Positions 48,993 to 58,624 are shown, counted from the first letter of the stretch. The stretch is DNA of 64,000 bases from Conchocele bisecta (GCA_029237695.1 CM055280.1:27904560-27968559); one strand, 5' to 3'. Translations and numbers: made by a program. The notes: generated by a model from the letters alone, not told the origin.

Positions 48993-49031
48993 ATAGGATA
49001 GCCAACTTCGTGTTTCACCGTCGCCATGCAT
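48993..49031 (-). CDS. Possible tiny first coding exon with strong donor
   Basis: On the minus strand, ATG at 49031 (MHGDGETRSWLSY) or the overlapping ATG at 49027 (MATVKHEVGYP) runs into CTATCCTAT/GTAAGT, a consensus splice donor at 48992. No downstream exon was identified. Support is limited to start codon plus donor. Confidence 0.25.
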
Positions 49032-49859
49032 GGTAAATGTCTATTCCGTACATTTACATCGTCTTCGTCGTACAGAATGCATGTGCAATTGTCGATGTCT
49101 CGTACGTACATACATACTTTTGCTCGTCTGGCTTCCGGGTGTCTCCTCCGTACTGTGGTGATTTTCTTTTGCTAAGCCTAAGGTACATATTCGGAAAGAG
49201 CATCACTCAATGATATAATATCAAGTGACAGATTCCAAATTCATCCAGAACTTACCGTATGCGAGCTCAGCAAAGACCGTCCTCTCGCTTCGTTTTCAAA
49301 ATGTTCACGTTTTTCGGTCGGCTTCGTTCCTGCTTTATATTAGCGAGAGATGGACCCTGAAAAGAGAGCAACCGATGGTTAAGACAAGATTTATACACTT
49401 GATTATTACGTTTAGTTCGTGATGTTTTGCTAGTTTTAAAGGGGAAACAGTAAACATTGAAGCACCGACCTGTCACGGTTTTCCATGCCCGCCATATTGT
49501 GGGTGTCTCCATTTAATGGCCCGTACAGCATACAAAACAGTGTATCAAGCCGTGGGTTTGTCATGTCTGATCTTTCTATGGCTGGAATTTCAGCCTCAAT
49601 CCCATCCCAGTCTAGTTTCCCGACTGATTATTCTCGGCCGGTTTGAAGGGAAATCGTCTAATAAAATGGCCTACGTTTTTTGTGTAATAGTTACACACTA
49701 TATTCTGGGCGTAACCAGTAGGGTTAGGCTTTTTCCAAGAAATACTCGAATTTACTGGCCCGTAATTCGGATTTCTTGTATCGATAGTTGGGTAATTGTA
49801 GTCAGTCACTGGGTTTCTATACTCATATGCCCAGTAGTAGTATATAGGGAGTCAAAATG
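49032..49859. other. No recognisable gene; flank of the Polinton-like element
   Basis: A 114-residue + frame at 49516-49860 is hydrophobic but shows no domain. This stretch probably includes the host sequence next to the element. Confidence 0.35.
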
Positions 49860-50081
49860 ATACCACCTACGTTGGTATCGTTTCCACCCCTCTACACTAC
49901 CCCCACCACCCCCGAAAAATCAAAAATTGGTTAACGAGGAAATTGTCTCCCACCACCCCCGAGAAATTCAAAGATTGGTGTCATAAATACATCATGTTTT
50001 CCCGACAGCAAATTTATGAATTTTTGAGAAAATAATTAATGCAATACAATTCACCGATTGGATGTGCCCACGAGTGATAGT

Positions 50082-50357
50082 TTATATTCCAACACCCCAT
50101 TTTTTCTCCTCCAATATAGCTAATTTATTTCGCAGATCAGCAACTAATTCTACCAACTCTAGTCTACCACGTTCACCTTTAGCCACCTGACAGCGTAGTT
50201 GCTTATGTCTACAAAGAGTTTGGGCACTAACGAATTTACAAGGGCATCTGGGGCATTGAAATTGTGGGGGGGCACAAGGAAACTTTCTACGTCTCGCTAG
50301 GTGCCTTCGTAGATAGTCTTTACGCGTAAACGTTTTACAACAAGTCTCACACTCCAT
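50082..50357 (-). CDS. Small C2HC/C2H2 zinc-finger protein with C-terminal coiled coil
   Basis: About 91 residues from the ATG at 50357. Two zinc-finger-like units are visible: MECETCCKTFTRKDYLRRH (residues 1-19, with a following Cys) and CPRCPCKFVSAQTLCRHKQL with a terminal Cys, so both read as C-x2-C-x12-H-x-C rather than classical C2H2. The tail (RLELVELVADLRNKLAILEE) is helical. This is one of the few intact genes of the element. Upstream in-frame sequence exists to 50426, but it reads through a hairpin, so the 50357 ATG is preferred. Likely a nucleic-acid-binding or regulatory protein (inference). It is divergently oriented to the next gene. Confidence 0.6.
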   Translation of the reverse strand: MECETCCKTFTRKDYLRRHLARRRKFPCAPPQFQCPRCPCKFVSAQTLCRHKQLRCQVAKGERGRLELVELVADLRNKLAILEEKKWGVGI

Positions 50358-50392
50358 TATATATATGTATATGTATATGTTTATATTCAATT

Positions 50393-50436
50393 GGTCGTGA
50401 AAAAAACATAATGTTTTCACGACCAATTGAACAGAT
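50393..50436. promoter_or_regulatory. Perfect hairpin in a divergent promoter
   Basis: TCAATTGGTCGTGAAAA is followed after about 10 bases by its exact complement TTTTCACGACCAATTGA. It lies between the minus-strand zinc-finger gene (start 50357) and the plus-strand gene, overlapping the first candidate ATG of the latter (50411). Such a 17-bp inverted repeat in a shared promoter could be an operator or replication-related hairpin; function is inferred from position only. Confidence 0.6.
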
Positions 50437-50923
50437 AAATTTCATAGGCTATATTACAGAAAATATGATAACGCCAGAAATAGAAAGTTTGAGAAGAGAA
50501 GCCGAATCTCTAGGGATTACTTATAGTACACGGTTGAGAGTTAGGGGGTTGACAAAGCTGATAAATACCACAAAGAATGAGGCGTTTATGAAGCGGTTTA
50601 CCCGCGCCTATAAAAGAGGGGCATTTAAAGACCTCTCACTAGCGGAGGAAGTTGGTAACAGAATTCAAAAAGAAAGTATTGCGGAGCTAAGGGCTAGTGT
50701 AATTAATTCTAAAGAATTACCTTCAAGCACGTCTCAAATTAGACACACAGGTGACCAAATACCAAATAAAAGATCTATAGTTCGCTCGATAGTGGAAAAA
50801 GGTGAAGAAATATTGGGGGCTCACGATGAAACATTGGAAAAGGTAGAAAATGGAAGACGGGTAGTTACATTATCCTTTCGTAAAAACATTAACATTAACG
50901 AGTCTGAACGCATTGTCCGATAA
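50411..50923 (+). CDS. SAP/Rho-N-like domain protein of the element
   Basis: Intact frame of 170 residues from the ATG at 50411, or 152 from the ATG at 50465 (MITPEIESLRREAESLG). The first starts inside a hairpin, so the second is a real alternative. The segment EIESLRREAESLGITYSTRL plus 'RVRGLTKLI' resembles the helix-extended-helix of SAP/Rho-N domains that bind nucleic acid. The remainder is basic and helical (EAFMKRFTRAYKRGAFKD) and ends LSFRKNININESERIVR. It is 64 bp upstream of the polymerase start and on the same strand, so the two are probably co-transcribed. AT-rich like the polymerase gene. Function is a guess from the domain. Confidence 0.5.
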   Translation: MFSRPIEQINFIGYITENMITPEIESLRREAESLGITYSTRLRVRGLTKLINTTKNEAFMKRFTRAYKRGAFKDLSLAEEVGNRIQKESIAELRASVINSKELPSSTSQIRHTGDQIPNKRSIVRSIVEKGEEILGAHDETLEKVENGRRVVTLSFRKNININESERIVR

Positions 50924-50987
50924 ACTCGCTCCGTATCTAACAACCATTTTTTATTTGAGATATTCATATTCTTACAAGCTAGAACAT

Positions 50988-53900
50988 ATGGAGGAAATTA
51001 AAAAAAAAATGGAAAACCTGTAACTATAATAATGCACAAAAATCTCGGTGGTAGCGAACCACTATCATCAATGAAAACCGTTAAAAAATGGCTGTCAGAT
51101 AAGGAGCAAACACGAATAATGTCCGATAAAATAGACAGACCGAATACAAAGTGGAAGTTGTAAGATGGGTTAGAGGTTTTCGTAAAGCTAATACAGGGTA
51201 GTAAGGGAATAGATTTGGGACTCATACAATCCAAAGAAGCGGCAGGAGGAGAACTTCCAGAATGGCTGAAGAATAAAAAAGGTATGTATTCTTTAGATAA
51301 GTATAATAACGACCTTTGTCTGTTCAGGTGTCTAGCTATGCATATGACAGATAAAAGACCCGAAAGATGTACAGAAAAGGCGAAAGAACTTAGTAAGCAA
51401 TATTTTGGTAGTAATGTGGTTTCACCAATTCCTTTTTCAGATCTGAAAAAGGTTGAAGAGTTTTTTAAAATCGGTATAGAAGTATATCAACCCACCGAAT
51501 GTAATGTATGGTGGTTGAAAAAGGTACCAGCGCACTATAGGCAATAGGTAATAAACCAATGACAATAGGACTGTTTAATAATCACGCATTTCTGATAAAA
51601 AACCTTAAAAACCTATCTAAAATTTACGCCTGCGATAATTGCAAGCAGAAATTCACGAAAGCGAGTAATATGAAGAGACACGGACCAACATGTATGAGAG
51701 GTGAGACAAAAGTAATATGTGATGGTAATTTATTTAGAGCGCCCGCGTTCGTCGTTCGAGAAAGCGTTCTACCCAAAAAGTTCTAACAGTTATGGGGCGA
51801 TCGATTGGATGTACTCTGTGGAAAAGCGCGAGGGAATTCACATTCACCACGAACAGTGTGGACACGGGGGTGAAAGATGGATTTTAGGAGAGTCTCCGTG
51901 ATGGATACTGTCCAGAAACCAATACCGTATATCAATATCACAGTTGTTACTGGCACGGGTGTGAGATTCATGCAAAGCATAGAAAAGAAGAACGCGCATC
52001 CACTATGAGAAGAGATACATTTATTAGAAGAAGCAAAGAATTCAACCTAGTAGTTATGTGGGAATGCGAATTTCAAAGAACGGGTAAAGACATAAAGATC
52101 GGTTGCGACACTACTCTTTATCCATATCAGATAGTATACGATTTTGAGGCGTATCTCCAGCCAGAAGTTGAAACTAACGGTAATAGTTTAGAGTACGAAG
52201 CCGAGCACGTTCCGGTAAGCGTTAGTATAGGAGATAATTTCTCAGGGACAGTAACTCATATTTGTGATAAAGATCCCGCAAAACTTATAGAAAAATTCGT
52301 AGAAGATTTGAAAGTCAGGGGAAAAGCTATAAGAGAAGAAGTGTGGTCAAGATATAGGTTTAATACAGAACATTTACGTAAAAACCAAATCGCCAAGATC
52401 GAACAGTGGATAGAGCAAGTACCGGTTATAGGTTTTAACAGCAGTAAGTACGATATAAACTTAATAAAGAAATACCTAGTAGGCGAACTGGCATCAACAA
52501 CAAAGAAAGTAATGGTCGGAAAACGTGCAAACGCAACAATATTTCTATATTTACTCCAGAGTTTAGATTCTTGATGTAATACTTTATCTAGGACCTGGTG
52601 TAAGTTATGATAGTTGGATAAAAGCCTACGAATGCAAAGGACAGAAATCTTTCTTTCCTTATGAGCGGTTCGATTCTCCAGACAAACTGGATTACCCCAG
52701 GACTACCGGATATAGAGAATTGGTATTCCAAACTATCTGGGAAAATGTTAATAGATGAAACAGAATTAAGTAAATGTCGTAGAATTTTCGAAGAAAATAA
52801 TATGAAAACTTTAGATTGGTTGAAATATTATAACGATTTAGATGTAGCACCGTTCCTAGAAGCGGTGGAAAAAATGTGTGAATTTTATAAACACAGAGGT
52901 GTGGATATTTTCAAAGATGCGGTAACACTACCTGGAGTAGCTATACAATATTTATTGAGAGGAACCATTAAAGAACAAAAATCTATACCGGAGGATGCTC
53001 TATATGCACCAAAAGAAGAAACATACGAAATGATGAAGGACGCTCTAGTTGGCGGTCCATCAATAGTATTTACACGATATGCAGAAGCTGGTGTTTCAAA
53101 TATTAGATCTAATTCCACAGGAATTAACAAACCTTGCAAGGCTGTTTTGGGGTACGATGCAAACGCGTTATATTTATCTACGTTAAATAAAGAGATGCCG
53201 TGTGGGAGAGAAACTATACACCATATAGATACCCCACAATAACCCTAAATTTATTAAAAAGTTTTGTAAAAGAGTTTTATCTGGAGACTGGTTTGGGTTT
53301 GCGGAGGTGGATATAGAAGTTCCACACAACTTAAAAGATAAGTTTTCTGAAATGTCCCCAATATTTATAAACAGAGAAGTAGAGGTTGATGAAGTTCCCA
53401 CACACATGTTAAAATATTTAAACGATACTGGCCGAACAAGAGGAGAGGAAAAAAAAATTGGTGGGATCTATGACCGCCACTAAAGTATTGCTGTACGCGC
53501 CACTGTTGAAATGGTATTTAAAACACGGCTAGAAATAAATAACTGGAGTTCATCGTGTTATAGATTATATTAGCGGAAAACCATTCGAATGTTCGCAAAA
53601 GAAGTTACAGCCGCAAGACGAACAGGCGATGTAGAACCAAATAAGAAACCAGTAGCCGACATAATGAAATTATTAGGAAACTCCTGTTGTGGAAAAATGA
53701 TAGAGGCAACGGAGAGACATTTAAATACGACATATACACAAAACGAAACCTGTGTTGACAAAGCATTAAGATCTGCATTCTTTGACGATTTGGAAGAGAT
53801 AGGAGATGCGTACGAAATATCTTCAAGAAAACCCAGGTGTGCGGTAAAGAGACCATTCCATTGTGGAATAGCGGTTTATCAACTAGCTAAATTGAGAATG

Positions 53901-54454
53901 TTGGAATTTTACTACGAATTTCTAGACAAATACGTAAAAAGAGAAGACTTTGAATAATACAGATGGATACTGATAGTATGTATATAGGAGTTAGTGGAAA
54001 AACGATAGAGGAATTGATTAGACCTAACTTACTAGACGAGTTTTAAAAATAAAAAAATAAATGGTTGGCTTGGGATAAATGGAGCGAAAGAGAGCCCGGA
54101 CTTTTCAAAATGGAATTTAGCGGGGATAGGGCGATAGCGTTATATAGTAAGTGTTATTTCGTAGAAAAAAATTAATTTCACTAAAGATAATTTGGAACAA
54201 ATAAAATTAATAAAAGCTCTGCGAAAGGAATGTCCAAGAGAACTAACAATTTAAATTGGGATAGATATAAACGAGTACTAAGTGAAACTACAGAAGATGG
54301 AAAACACATTATAGATGTAGCACAAAATAGAGGATTTAAAATGAAAGACGGCGTTATGAAAACGTACTGTCAACAAAAATTAGGACTCTCGGCATACTAC
54401 GATAAAAGAAAACGACGCGTGTTACCAGACGGAATACATACAGAACATCTCTAA
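50988..54454 (+). pseudogene. Protein-primed-type family B DNA polymerase, heavily frameshifted
   Basis: It would replicate the element. In order: an N-terminal region (KKGMYSLDKYNNDLCLFRCL), a C2H2 finger (YACDNCKQKFTKASNMKRH, about 51622-51680), a nuclease-like region with CGHGGERW (about 51860), and an exonuclease domain with YDFEAYL (about 52137) and GFNSSKYDINLIKKYL (about 52431). Polymerase motif A is VLGYDANALYLSTL (about 53146), motif B KLLGNSCCGKM (about 53667) and motif C DTDS (53966-53977). Motif B has Cys where Tyr is usual. Breaks: a stop at 51161; frame changes near 51015, 51550, 51740, 51902, 52570, 52700, 53240, 53590, 53957 and 54175; two stops near 53540. About 1,150 codons, normal for the family. 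Markedly AT-rich. Confidence 0.9.
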
Positions 54455-55479
54455 AGAATCTGACGATCCGGGGGTAGCTGGGTGTCAGAAGGCACCATAA
54501 GAAGTTCTTCGCGAACAAACCCTCGAGATGGCCCATCATCCAAATAGTAGAGCACGGGCTCATCAGGTTTGGTAATAGATCGATCTAGATGATATACATT
54601 GAGAGACCACACGGGATCAGTCGCGCGGCGGCTGCCACCTTCGAGCTCTCCCGGTTGATAGAGGTACCGGACGTCAATATCTGATGGAAGCCGCTGCTCC
54701 TCTAAACCAATGGGGTCGCCCGCGCGAGACGGCAGAGGGCTTGCTCGTCACCCTTTTAAAATTTTAAACTTGATAGCATCTACAGGCTTCTTACCTATCA
54801 ATCTGGTCACCTCTCCGTTCAGTGCGGAGACCACGGCGGGCAGTCTGGCCACCCACTCGGTCGATCGCGAATGAGGGTCCTACAAGTTCTTTAGCGTATT
54901 GGTGTCCGAACAATCTCTCAGCCAGGGTTCGATTGAAGCGTTCCACGATTCCCTGGTCCCGGTGGATGTTGACGCGGCCGCGTCTGATAGAAACTTTATG
55001 CTTAGACAATAGATGAGAGGACCGCGCCCATGAACTCGCGGCCGGGATCGACCTGGAGAAGATTCGGCCATTTGAGAGGACTCCTCTTATATATTCGGGA
55101 AAGAGCCTCGGCCACCTCCTTAGACTCTTTATGGCCAACGGCTCAGCCCCCTTATAACGACTCGCTACGTCAACGATTGTCAGTGCGTACTTGTACTTCT
55201 TGCGACCGACGCGATCGTGAGGTAGAAACAGGAGATCCGCTTGGTGAACTTGGTTCGGCACCGGCACGTCGAATTTCGGGCGCGGAATATTGTGAGGCGC
55301 GGGTAAATATATCTGCCAGATGGCCTGCTTCTTGAGCCATTCCTTGACAGCGTTTTCTGAAACCTTGGTCGCCGCCGCGAGGCTCTTGATGGCCGCGAGT
55401 CCCTTCCAGTAGCGCGTGGGCTATAGTATGTATTCGACAGCTTGCGCATTAGTTTGGTATCAAGTTTGCGCGTGTTCAT
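54451..55479 (-). pseudogene. Polinton-type retroviral-like (RVE) integrase, frameshifted
   Basis: It would insert element DNA into the chromosome. The start is the ATG at 55479 (MNTRKLDTKLMRKLSNTYY), with a helical N-terminal region. The core has the first Asp in VHQADLLFLPHDRVG (about 55225). The second Asp is at 55047-55049 (in VDPGREFMG) and the Glu at 54941-54943 (in IVERFNRTLAERLFG). They are about 35 residues apart across one frame change, fitting D-D-35-E. The C-terminal region includes VTRLIGKKPVDAIKFKILKG and a possible SH3/chromo-like tail (DVRYLYQPGELEGGSRRATD). Frame changes lie near 55398, 55080, 55000, 54860 and 54740. The gene is GC-richer than the polymerase, and its stop codon overlaps the polymerase stop. 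Confidence 0.85.
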
Positions 55480-55799
55480 CGTATGCGAAGTATTCTAATA
55501 TATCGGACAATCTCCAACATGCCCTCGCCAGTTCGTCCGGTAACTGCGTCGTTAATAATAAACCTTTGTTGGAAGTTTCGCTGCAGCCCCAATCGCGTTT
55601 GGGTTGGAACAGGAGAGGGGAATCTAACTCGGAGGAATCTAACATCCGCTTTGCGAAAAGGGTGGCCGCTTTTTCGTCCTCCCGCCACGTCTCGAGAGAA
55701 TCTTGGGCCAGACGAATCATACTCTTTGCACCAGGTAAACGATGTTTTTGGCAGTGTAGCCTACATCGATCATAGCGTCATAAAGTTCGTCAACTAACA
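55460..55799 (-). pseudogene. Unknown element protein upstream of integrase, one frame change
   Basis: From the ATG at 55799 a short frame (MLVDELYDAMIDVGYTAKNI) ends in TGA at about 55717; an overlapping frame from 55720 continues (MIRLAQDSLETWREDEKAAT) through LPDELARACWRLSDILEYFA to 55460. The two halves together give about 110 helical, acidic residues. It overlaps the start of the integrase by 20 bases, so the two are likely translated from one transcript. The family is not recognised. Confidence 0.45.
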
Positions 55800-55850
55800 T
55801 CGTTCTATATATATATAATAAAAAAAAAAGTAAATTAAAATTAAATTATT
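55800..55850. promoter_or_regulatory. AT-rich intergenic spacer
   Basis: A TATATATA run and an A10 tract separate the unknown gene starting at 55799 from the end of the preceding minus-strand gene at 55851. A minus-strand promoter for the 55799 gene and integrase is likely here (inference). Confidence 0.35.
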
Positions 55851-56278
55851 TTATATAGTAGCCGACGAGCCCAACCACACACCCATTCCCACGACGATGA
55901 ACGCGATCTCGCGGTCCTTTTTGGCCTCTGACGGTACATAGAAATCTGAAAGTTGGGGCTCGGGATCCATTGGATCGAGACTTTTGTGCGGATATGCCAG
56001 CGCGTACTCGCGGTTGGCTTCTTCAACGTTCTGAAAAGAAAAGTTTGCGCGGCGTGATTTTCGCGGTGCAGCTCTTCGTTGACCCAGTCCAGATGGGCGT
56101 TTCGTTTTTGTCGACCACTTCTTTGCCTTTGCGCTATTGAGTTGTTCTACAGCTAAAACATGACGCTATCGCTCCTCATCCACGTTCGAGCTTTTCATTT
56201 TAGAGAATATAAAGTTGCTACGCTGAACACCAATGCGTTTACAAGCGCACCACCTACTATTACTGCGATTGAAGCCAT
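55851..56278 (-). pseudogene. Small protein with a hydrophobic helix at each end
   Basis: From the ATG at 56278 the frame reads ASIAVIVGGALVNALVFSVA, a clear membrane segment, then stops at about 56195. Other frames continue: NAHLDWVNEELHREN (about 56075) and an acidic, Pro-containing stretch (YAYPHKSL-type, about 55990). The end is KKDREIAFIVVGMGVWLGSS just before 55851, a second hydrophobic segment. At least two frame changes. Its start overlaps the end of the previous minus-strand frame. The layout suggests a small virion or membrane protein; no function is assigned. Confidence 0.45.
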
Positions 56279-56512
56279 TTATTTCCATATATTTAACTGG
56301 TAGAATTCCAGCTTTAACTAGATAATCTCGGGTCCAAACTGCGGCCGCTACATCTAAGGTCGCGAGCCCTACGTCTCTCACAGTAAAGTCCAATTTGGGA
56401 GCGGTTCCTCCTAGGCCATCTTTGATAGTCGAGCATACCCGATACTGAAACCCGATATCACCACGGCGTGATAAAGCGCATTCACTAACATTTTACCATC
56501 TTGTTCAGCCAT
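56166..56512 (-). pseudogene. Small conserved membrane protein of the element, one frame change
   Basis: The ATG at 56512 begins MAEQDGKMLVNALYHAVVIS, a hydrophobic first helix, and stops near 56412. The overlapping frame carries DFTVRDVGLATLDVAAAVW and RDYLVKAGILPVKYMEING to 56166. I recognise the pattern from short proteins next to capsid genes in cnidarian and mollusc Polinton-type elements. The function is unknown to me. The stop-to-frame change occurs around 56400-56420. Confidence 0.55.
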
Positions 56513-56627
56513 TGTTATAATTATTGCATATAAAATGGGTCGCGATCAATGAAATTTAAATGGGGCGCATCCAAATTCAACATTGTTGATGATTGGTGTT
56601 TCTTCTGAACACTGGCTGGTTGTTTTT

Positions 56628-56838
56628 CCAATCGGGATTGGTGTAATAGGGGGTATTTCCACACCCACACGGCACCAACAACTGCCAGACTACCACCAAC
56701 AAACTAACTCCAATTCGTGAATTGGGGTTCAGTCCAACTCCAACGGGAGTTGGTATTGGGTGACAAATTCAAAGAATTTGGGTGTGCTTCTAATTTGTGA
56801 ATTTGGGGTGTTGTTGCACTCAACCCAATCGGGATTGA
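56628..56838. repeat. Cluster of mini-palindromes
   Basis: Within about 210 bp there are at least five short inverted repeats: CCAATCGGGATTGG (56628-56641), CCAATTCGTGAATTGG (56710-56725), CCAACTCCAACGGGAGTTGG (56734-56753), CAAATTCAAAGAATTTGG (56764-56781) and CCAATCGGGATTG (56825-56837). The family recurs at 58550-58564, 61457-61475, 61519-61534, 61586-61600 and 63598-63615. None was noticed outside the element. Confidence 0.75.
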
Positions 56839-56985
56839 AGTTGAACCCGATTGCTCTGTCTTCAGATGTTTTGCTGTCTCCGTCCCCGATTGCAACGACT
56901 GTTTAGCCTCTCGAAGCTCGGCGAGTATTTTATCTTGTTTAACTTTTCGGGTGGCAGCCGCCGCCCGCCCAGCTGCCTGTCTTTT
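56704..56985 (-). CDS. Basic, helical ORF containing mini-palindrome-encoded residues
   Basis: An open minus-strand frame without a clear ATG reads NNPKRQAAGRAAAATRKVKQ, a helical stretch ending 'LREAKQSLQ', then TAKHLKTEQSGSTSIPIGLS and low-complexity sequence made by the mini-palindromes, to 56704. The basic N-terminus suggests nucleic-acid or membrane contact. It may be the C-terminal part of the protein that starts at 57785, with a frame change around 57000. The shared IGLSATTP motif in both frames comes from a duplicated DNA cassette. Confidence 0.35.
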   Translation of the reverse strand, partial: KRQAAGRAAAATRKVKQDKILAELREAKQSLQSGTETAKHLKTEQSGSTSIPIGLSATTPQIHKLEAHPNSLNLSPNTNSRWSWTEPQFTNWS

Positions 56986-57006
56986 GGGATTGTTTATATC
57001 GGTATG

Positions 57007-57785
57007 TCATCCAGTGGCGGAGTAACACTCTGGTTCGATTGTGTTGGAGCAATCTGGTTCAACTCCGTCACTCTCGTGGGTGTGTCTTGTGTCATCATTT
57101 TCAGGGCTTATAGTTCGTGGGCATATATGTCCAAATTGACAGTGTTTACCCGTGGTCAACGCGGTTGTCAGCGGAGCTAAGTACATTCCAAACTTGTGAT
57201 AAATTGAGCAGCAGGCTGTTCTAAGAGTGTGACCTATAAAAGGGTCAGTCTCTAGATCATCAATCAACAACGGTGTTTGGTATAGGGAGAAGTATGCTAA
57301 CGGCGGTTGCGTACAAATGAATAGCCGCCGATCCGAGAGTTTTTGTCATCTCCGCTCCCAATTTGGATTCGTATCGCGCATACATTTTATCGATCTCCGC
57401 ATCTGACATCTTATCCACCTGAAAAACTGAGAGACGCCTACCGAGATAATGCTCCGATTGTCCCCCCAGCAACCAGTGCAGCTAGCCGCTCTCGTCGCGC
57501 CGCATTTTCATTTTTATTCGGAGTCGTTGCACTCAACCCAATACCAACCCCCGATTCCGATTGCTCTGTCGGATCATTATTGTTGGCAGTCGGAGTTGAG
57601 GTTTCTTCTATTAGCTGATCGAGAAGTTCGTCGCAGTTCATTTTTCTTAATTTTTTCAAAATTAGTAATTTAACTATTCTAACAAGTCTCATCACTTTAA
57701 CATATTGCCAAGCGCACCACCCGATACTTATGATCACCATTATGCTCGCAACAAAGCTCGCAGCGAAGCACCAAATTGTTAACAT
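57007..57785 (-). pseudogene. Membrane-anchored element protein, frameshifted
   Basis: From the ATG at 57785 a hydrophobic N-terminus (LTIWCFAASFVASIMVIISI) leads to a charged stretch and RERLAALVAGGTIGAL. The next frame (57472 to 57260) has QVDKMSDAEIDKMYARYESK and GSAAIHLYATAVSILLPIP. A third (57270 to 57007) has DLETDPFIGHTLRTACCSIY and LAPLTTALTTGKHCQFGHIC. Frame changes lie near 57460 and 57265. I recognise the middle and C-terminal patterns from proteins encoded beside the ATPase in cnidarian and mollusc elements of this type. It has two or three hydrophobic regions, so it is probably membrane-associated. Confidence 0.55.
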
Positions 57786-57956
57786 TGTTAACCATTGTTC
57801 AGCATTTGTTCAACATTTGTTAAGCATTTGTTCAACATTTGTTAAGCATTTGTTCAGCATTTGTTCAGCATTGTTCAGCAATTGCTAAATTAATTGTTAA
57901 GCATTTACTTGGCAGTTACTAATTTTCTTAAAATTAAGCGTTAAGTAATTTCTTAA
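57786..57956. promoter_or_regulatory. Intergenic minisatellite of ATTTGTTCA/ATTTGTTAA units
   Basis: About nine imperfect units of 11-13 bp (ATTTGTTCAAC, ATTTGTTAAGC, ATTTGTTCAGC) run from 57783 to 57906, then AT-rich sequence. It lies between the end of the ATPase (57957) and the start of the next minus-strand gene (57785). Iterons in such a position can be regulatory or replication sites; nothing proves that here. Confidence 0.6.
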
Positions 57957-58528
57957 TTAATTGATAACTTCGTAAGCAGTTGGTTGATCAGTCTTTAGCA
58001 AAAGCTTGGCGTCCTTAGTTTCCGAAAGCATCTGTCGAACCTCCAGGCGCTCCTCGCGCGTTGGGATAACGTCATTCTCTCGAAGACAGTCATCGAATGA
58101 TTCTCGGTCCTTGCAGTGAAAGAGGGCGACCAATTTCGTTTGCTCGCGCGAGATCCTTGAGGACGGCGTTTGTATTTTTGAGTGGAGATCCATACGTTTT
58201 TGCCTCGCATGGCGGCCTGAAAATGCGAGCTCTGAGAGCATGTCCTTCTTTTGGTCATCGCCGCCTTGGCTGAGCAATCATCAATCACGTATAGGGTGGG
58301 CTCACCCTGGAATTTTTGGTATAAACCACGCAACCAATCGTGAAGCCTATCACCGGGGTCAATAACGTATACCTCAGTGTCGGTCCATATCCACGGGCGC
58401 CGCTGATAAGTATCGTTGTGCCGCACAGTGGGACACAGGATCACAATATGACGAAAGGCATCGCGGTAGGAGCCCTCGAGCAAGTCTAGGATGAAAACCG
58501 TTTTTCCACATCCTGTCTGCCCACCCAT
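57957..58528 (-). pseudogene. A32/FtsK-HerA-like genome-packaging ATPase, frameshifted
   Basis: It would power DNA packaging into capsids. The Walker A motif is GGQTGCGKT, starting at residue 2 (58525-58499); Walker B is TLYVIDDCSA (about 58291-58262). The C-terminal part in another frame has FHCKDRESFDDCLRENDVI and DAKLLLKTDQPTAYEVIN to 57957. Frames switch more than once between about 58270 and 58130. The first ATG (58528) sits directly before Walker A, and an in-frame TAA lies about 50 bases upstream. The usual short N-terminal lead is therefore missing or in another frame. A mini-palindrome (58550-58564) lies exactly there. Confidence 0.8.
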
Positions 58529-58564
58529 ATTATGGCAGAGTGGGCATCTCCAATCGTGAATTGG

Positions 58565-58624
58565 TATTGATTGTTAATTTTCTTAAAATTAATTAATAAA
58601 TCGTTAGATGATTTTTTTATTAAA
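58565..58624. promoter_or_regulatory. AT-rich spacer between capsid and ATPase genes
   Basis: TTAATTAATAAATC-type sequence between the capsid stop (58625) and the ATPase start. A mini-palindrome at 58550-58564 closes it. A minus-strand promoter or 3'-end signal is plausible, but not shown. Confidence 0.35.

Noticed and set aside
49516..49860. 114-residue hydrophobic + frame next to the Polinton-like element
   Set aside because: No domain, no partner exon, and similar-length frames occur on the opposite strand.
49859..49879. Left terminal inverted repeat of the Polinton-like element
   Set aside because: A small hairpin and a duplicated C-rich block are present, but the other end is outside the window, so the terminus cannot be called.
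54822..55797. Several 60-119 residue plus-strand frames
   Set aside because: They are antisense shadows of the integrase and its upstream gene in GC-rich DNA.
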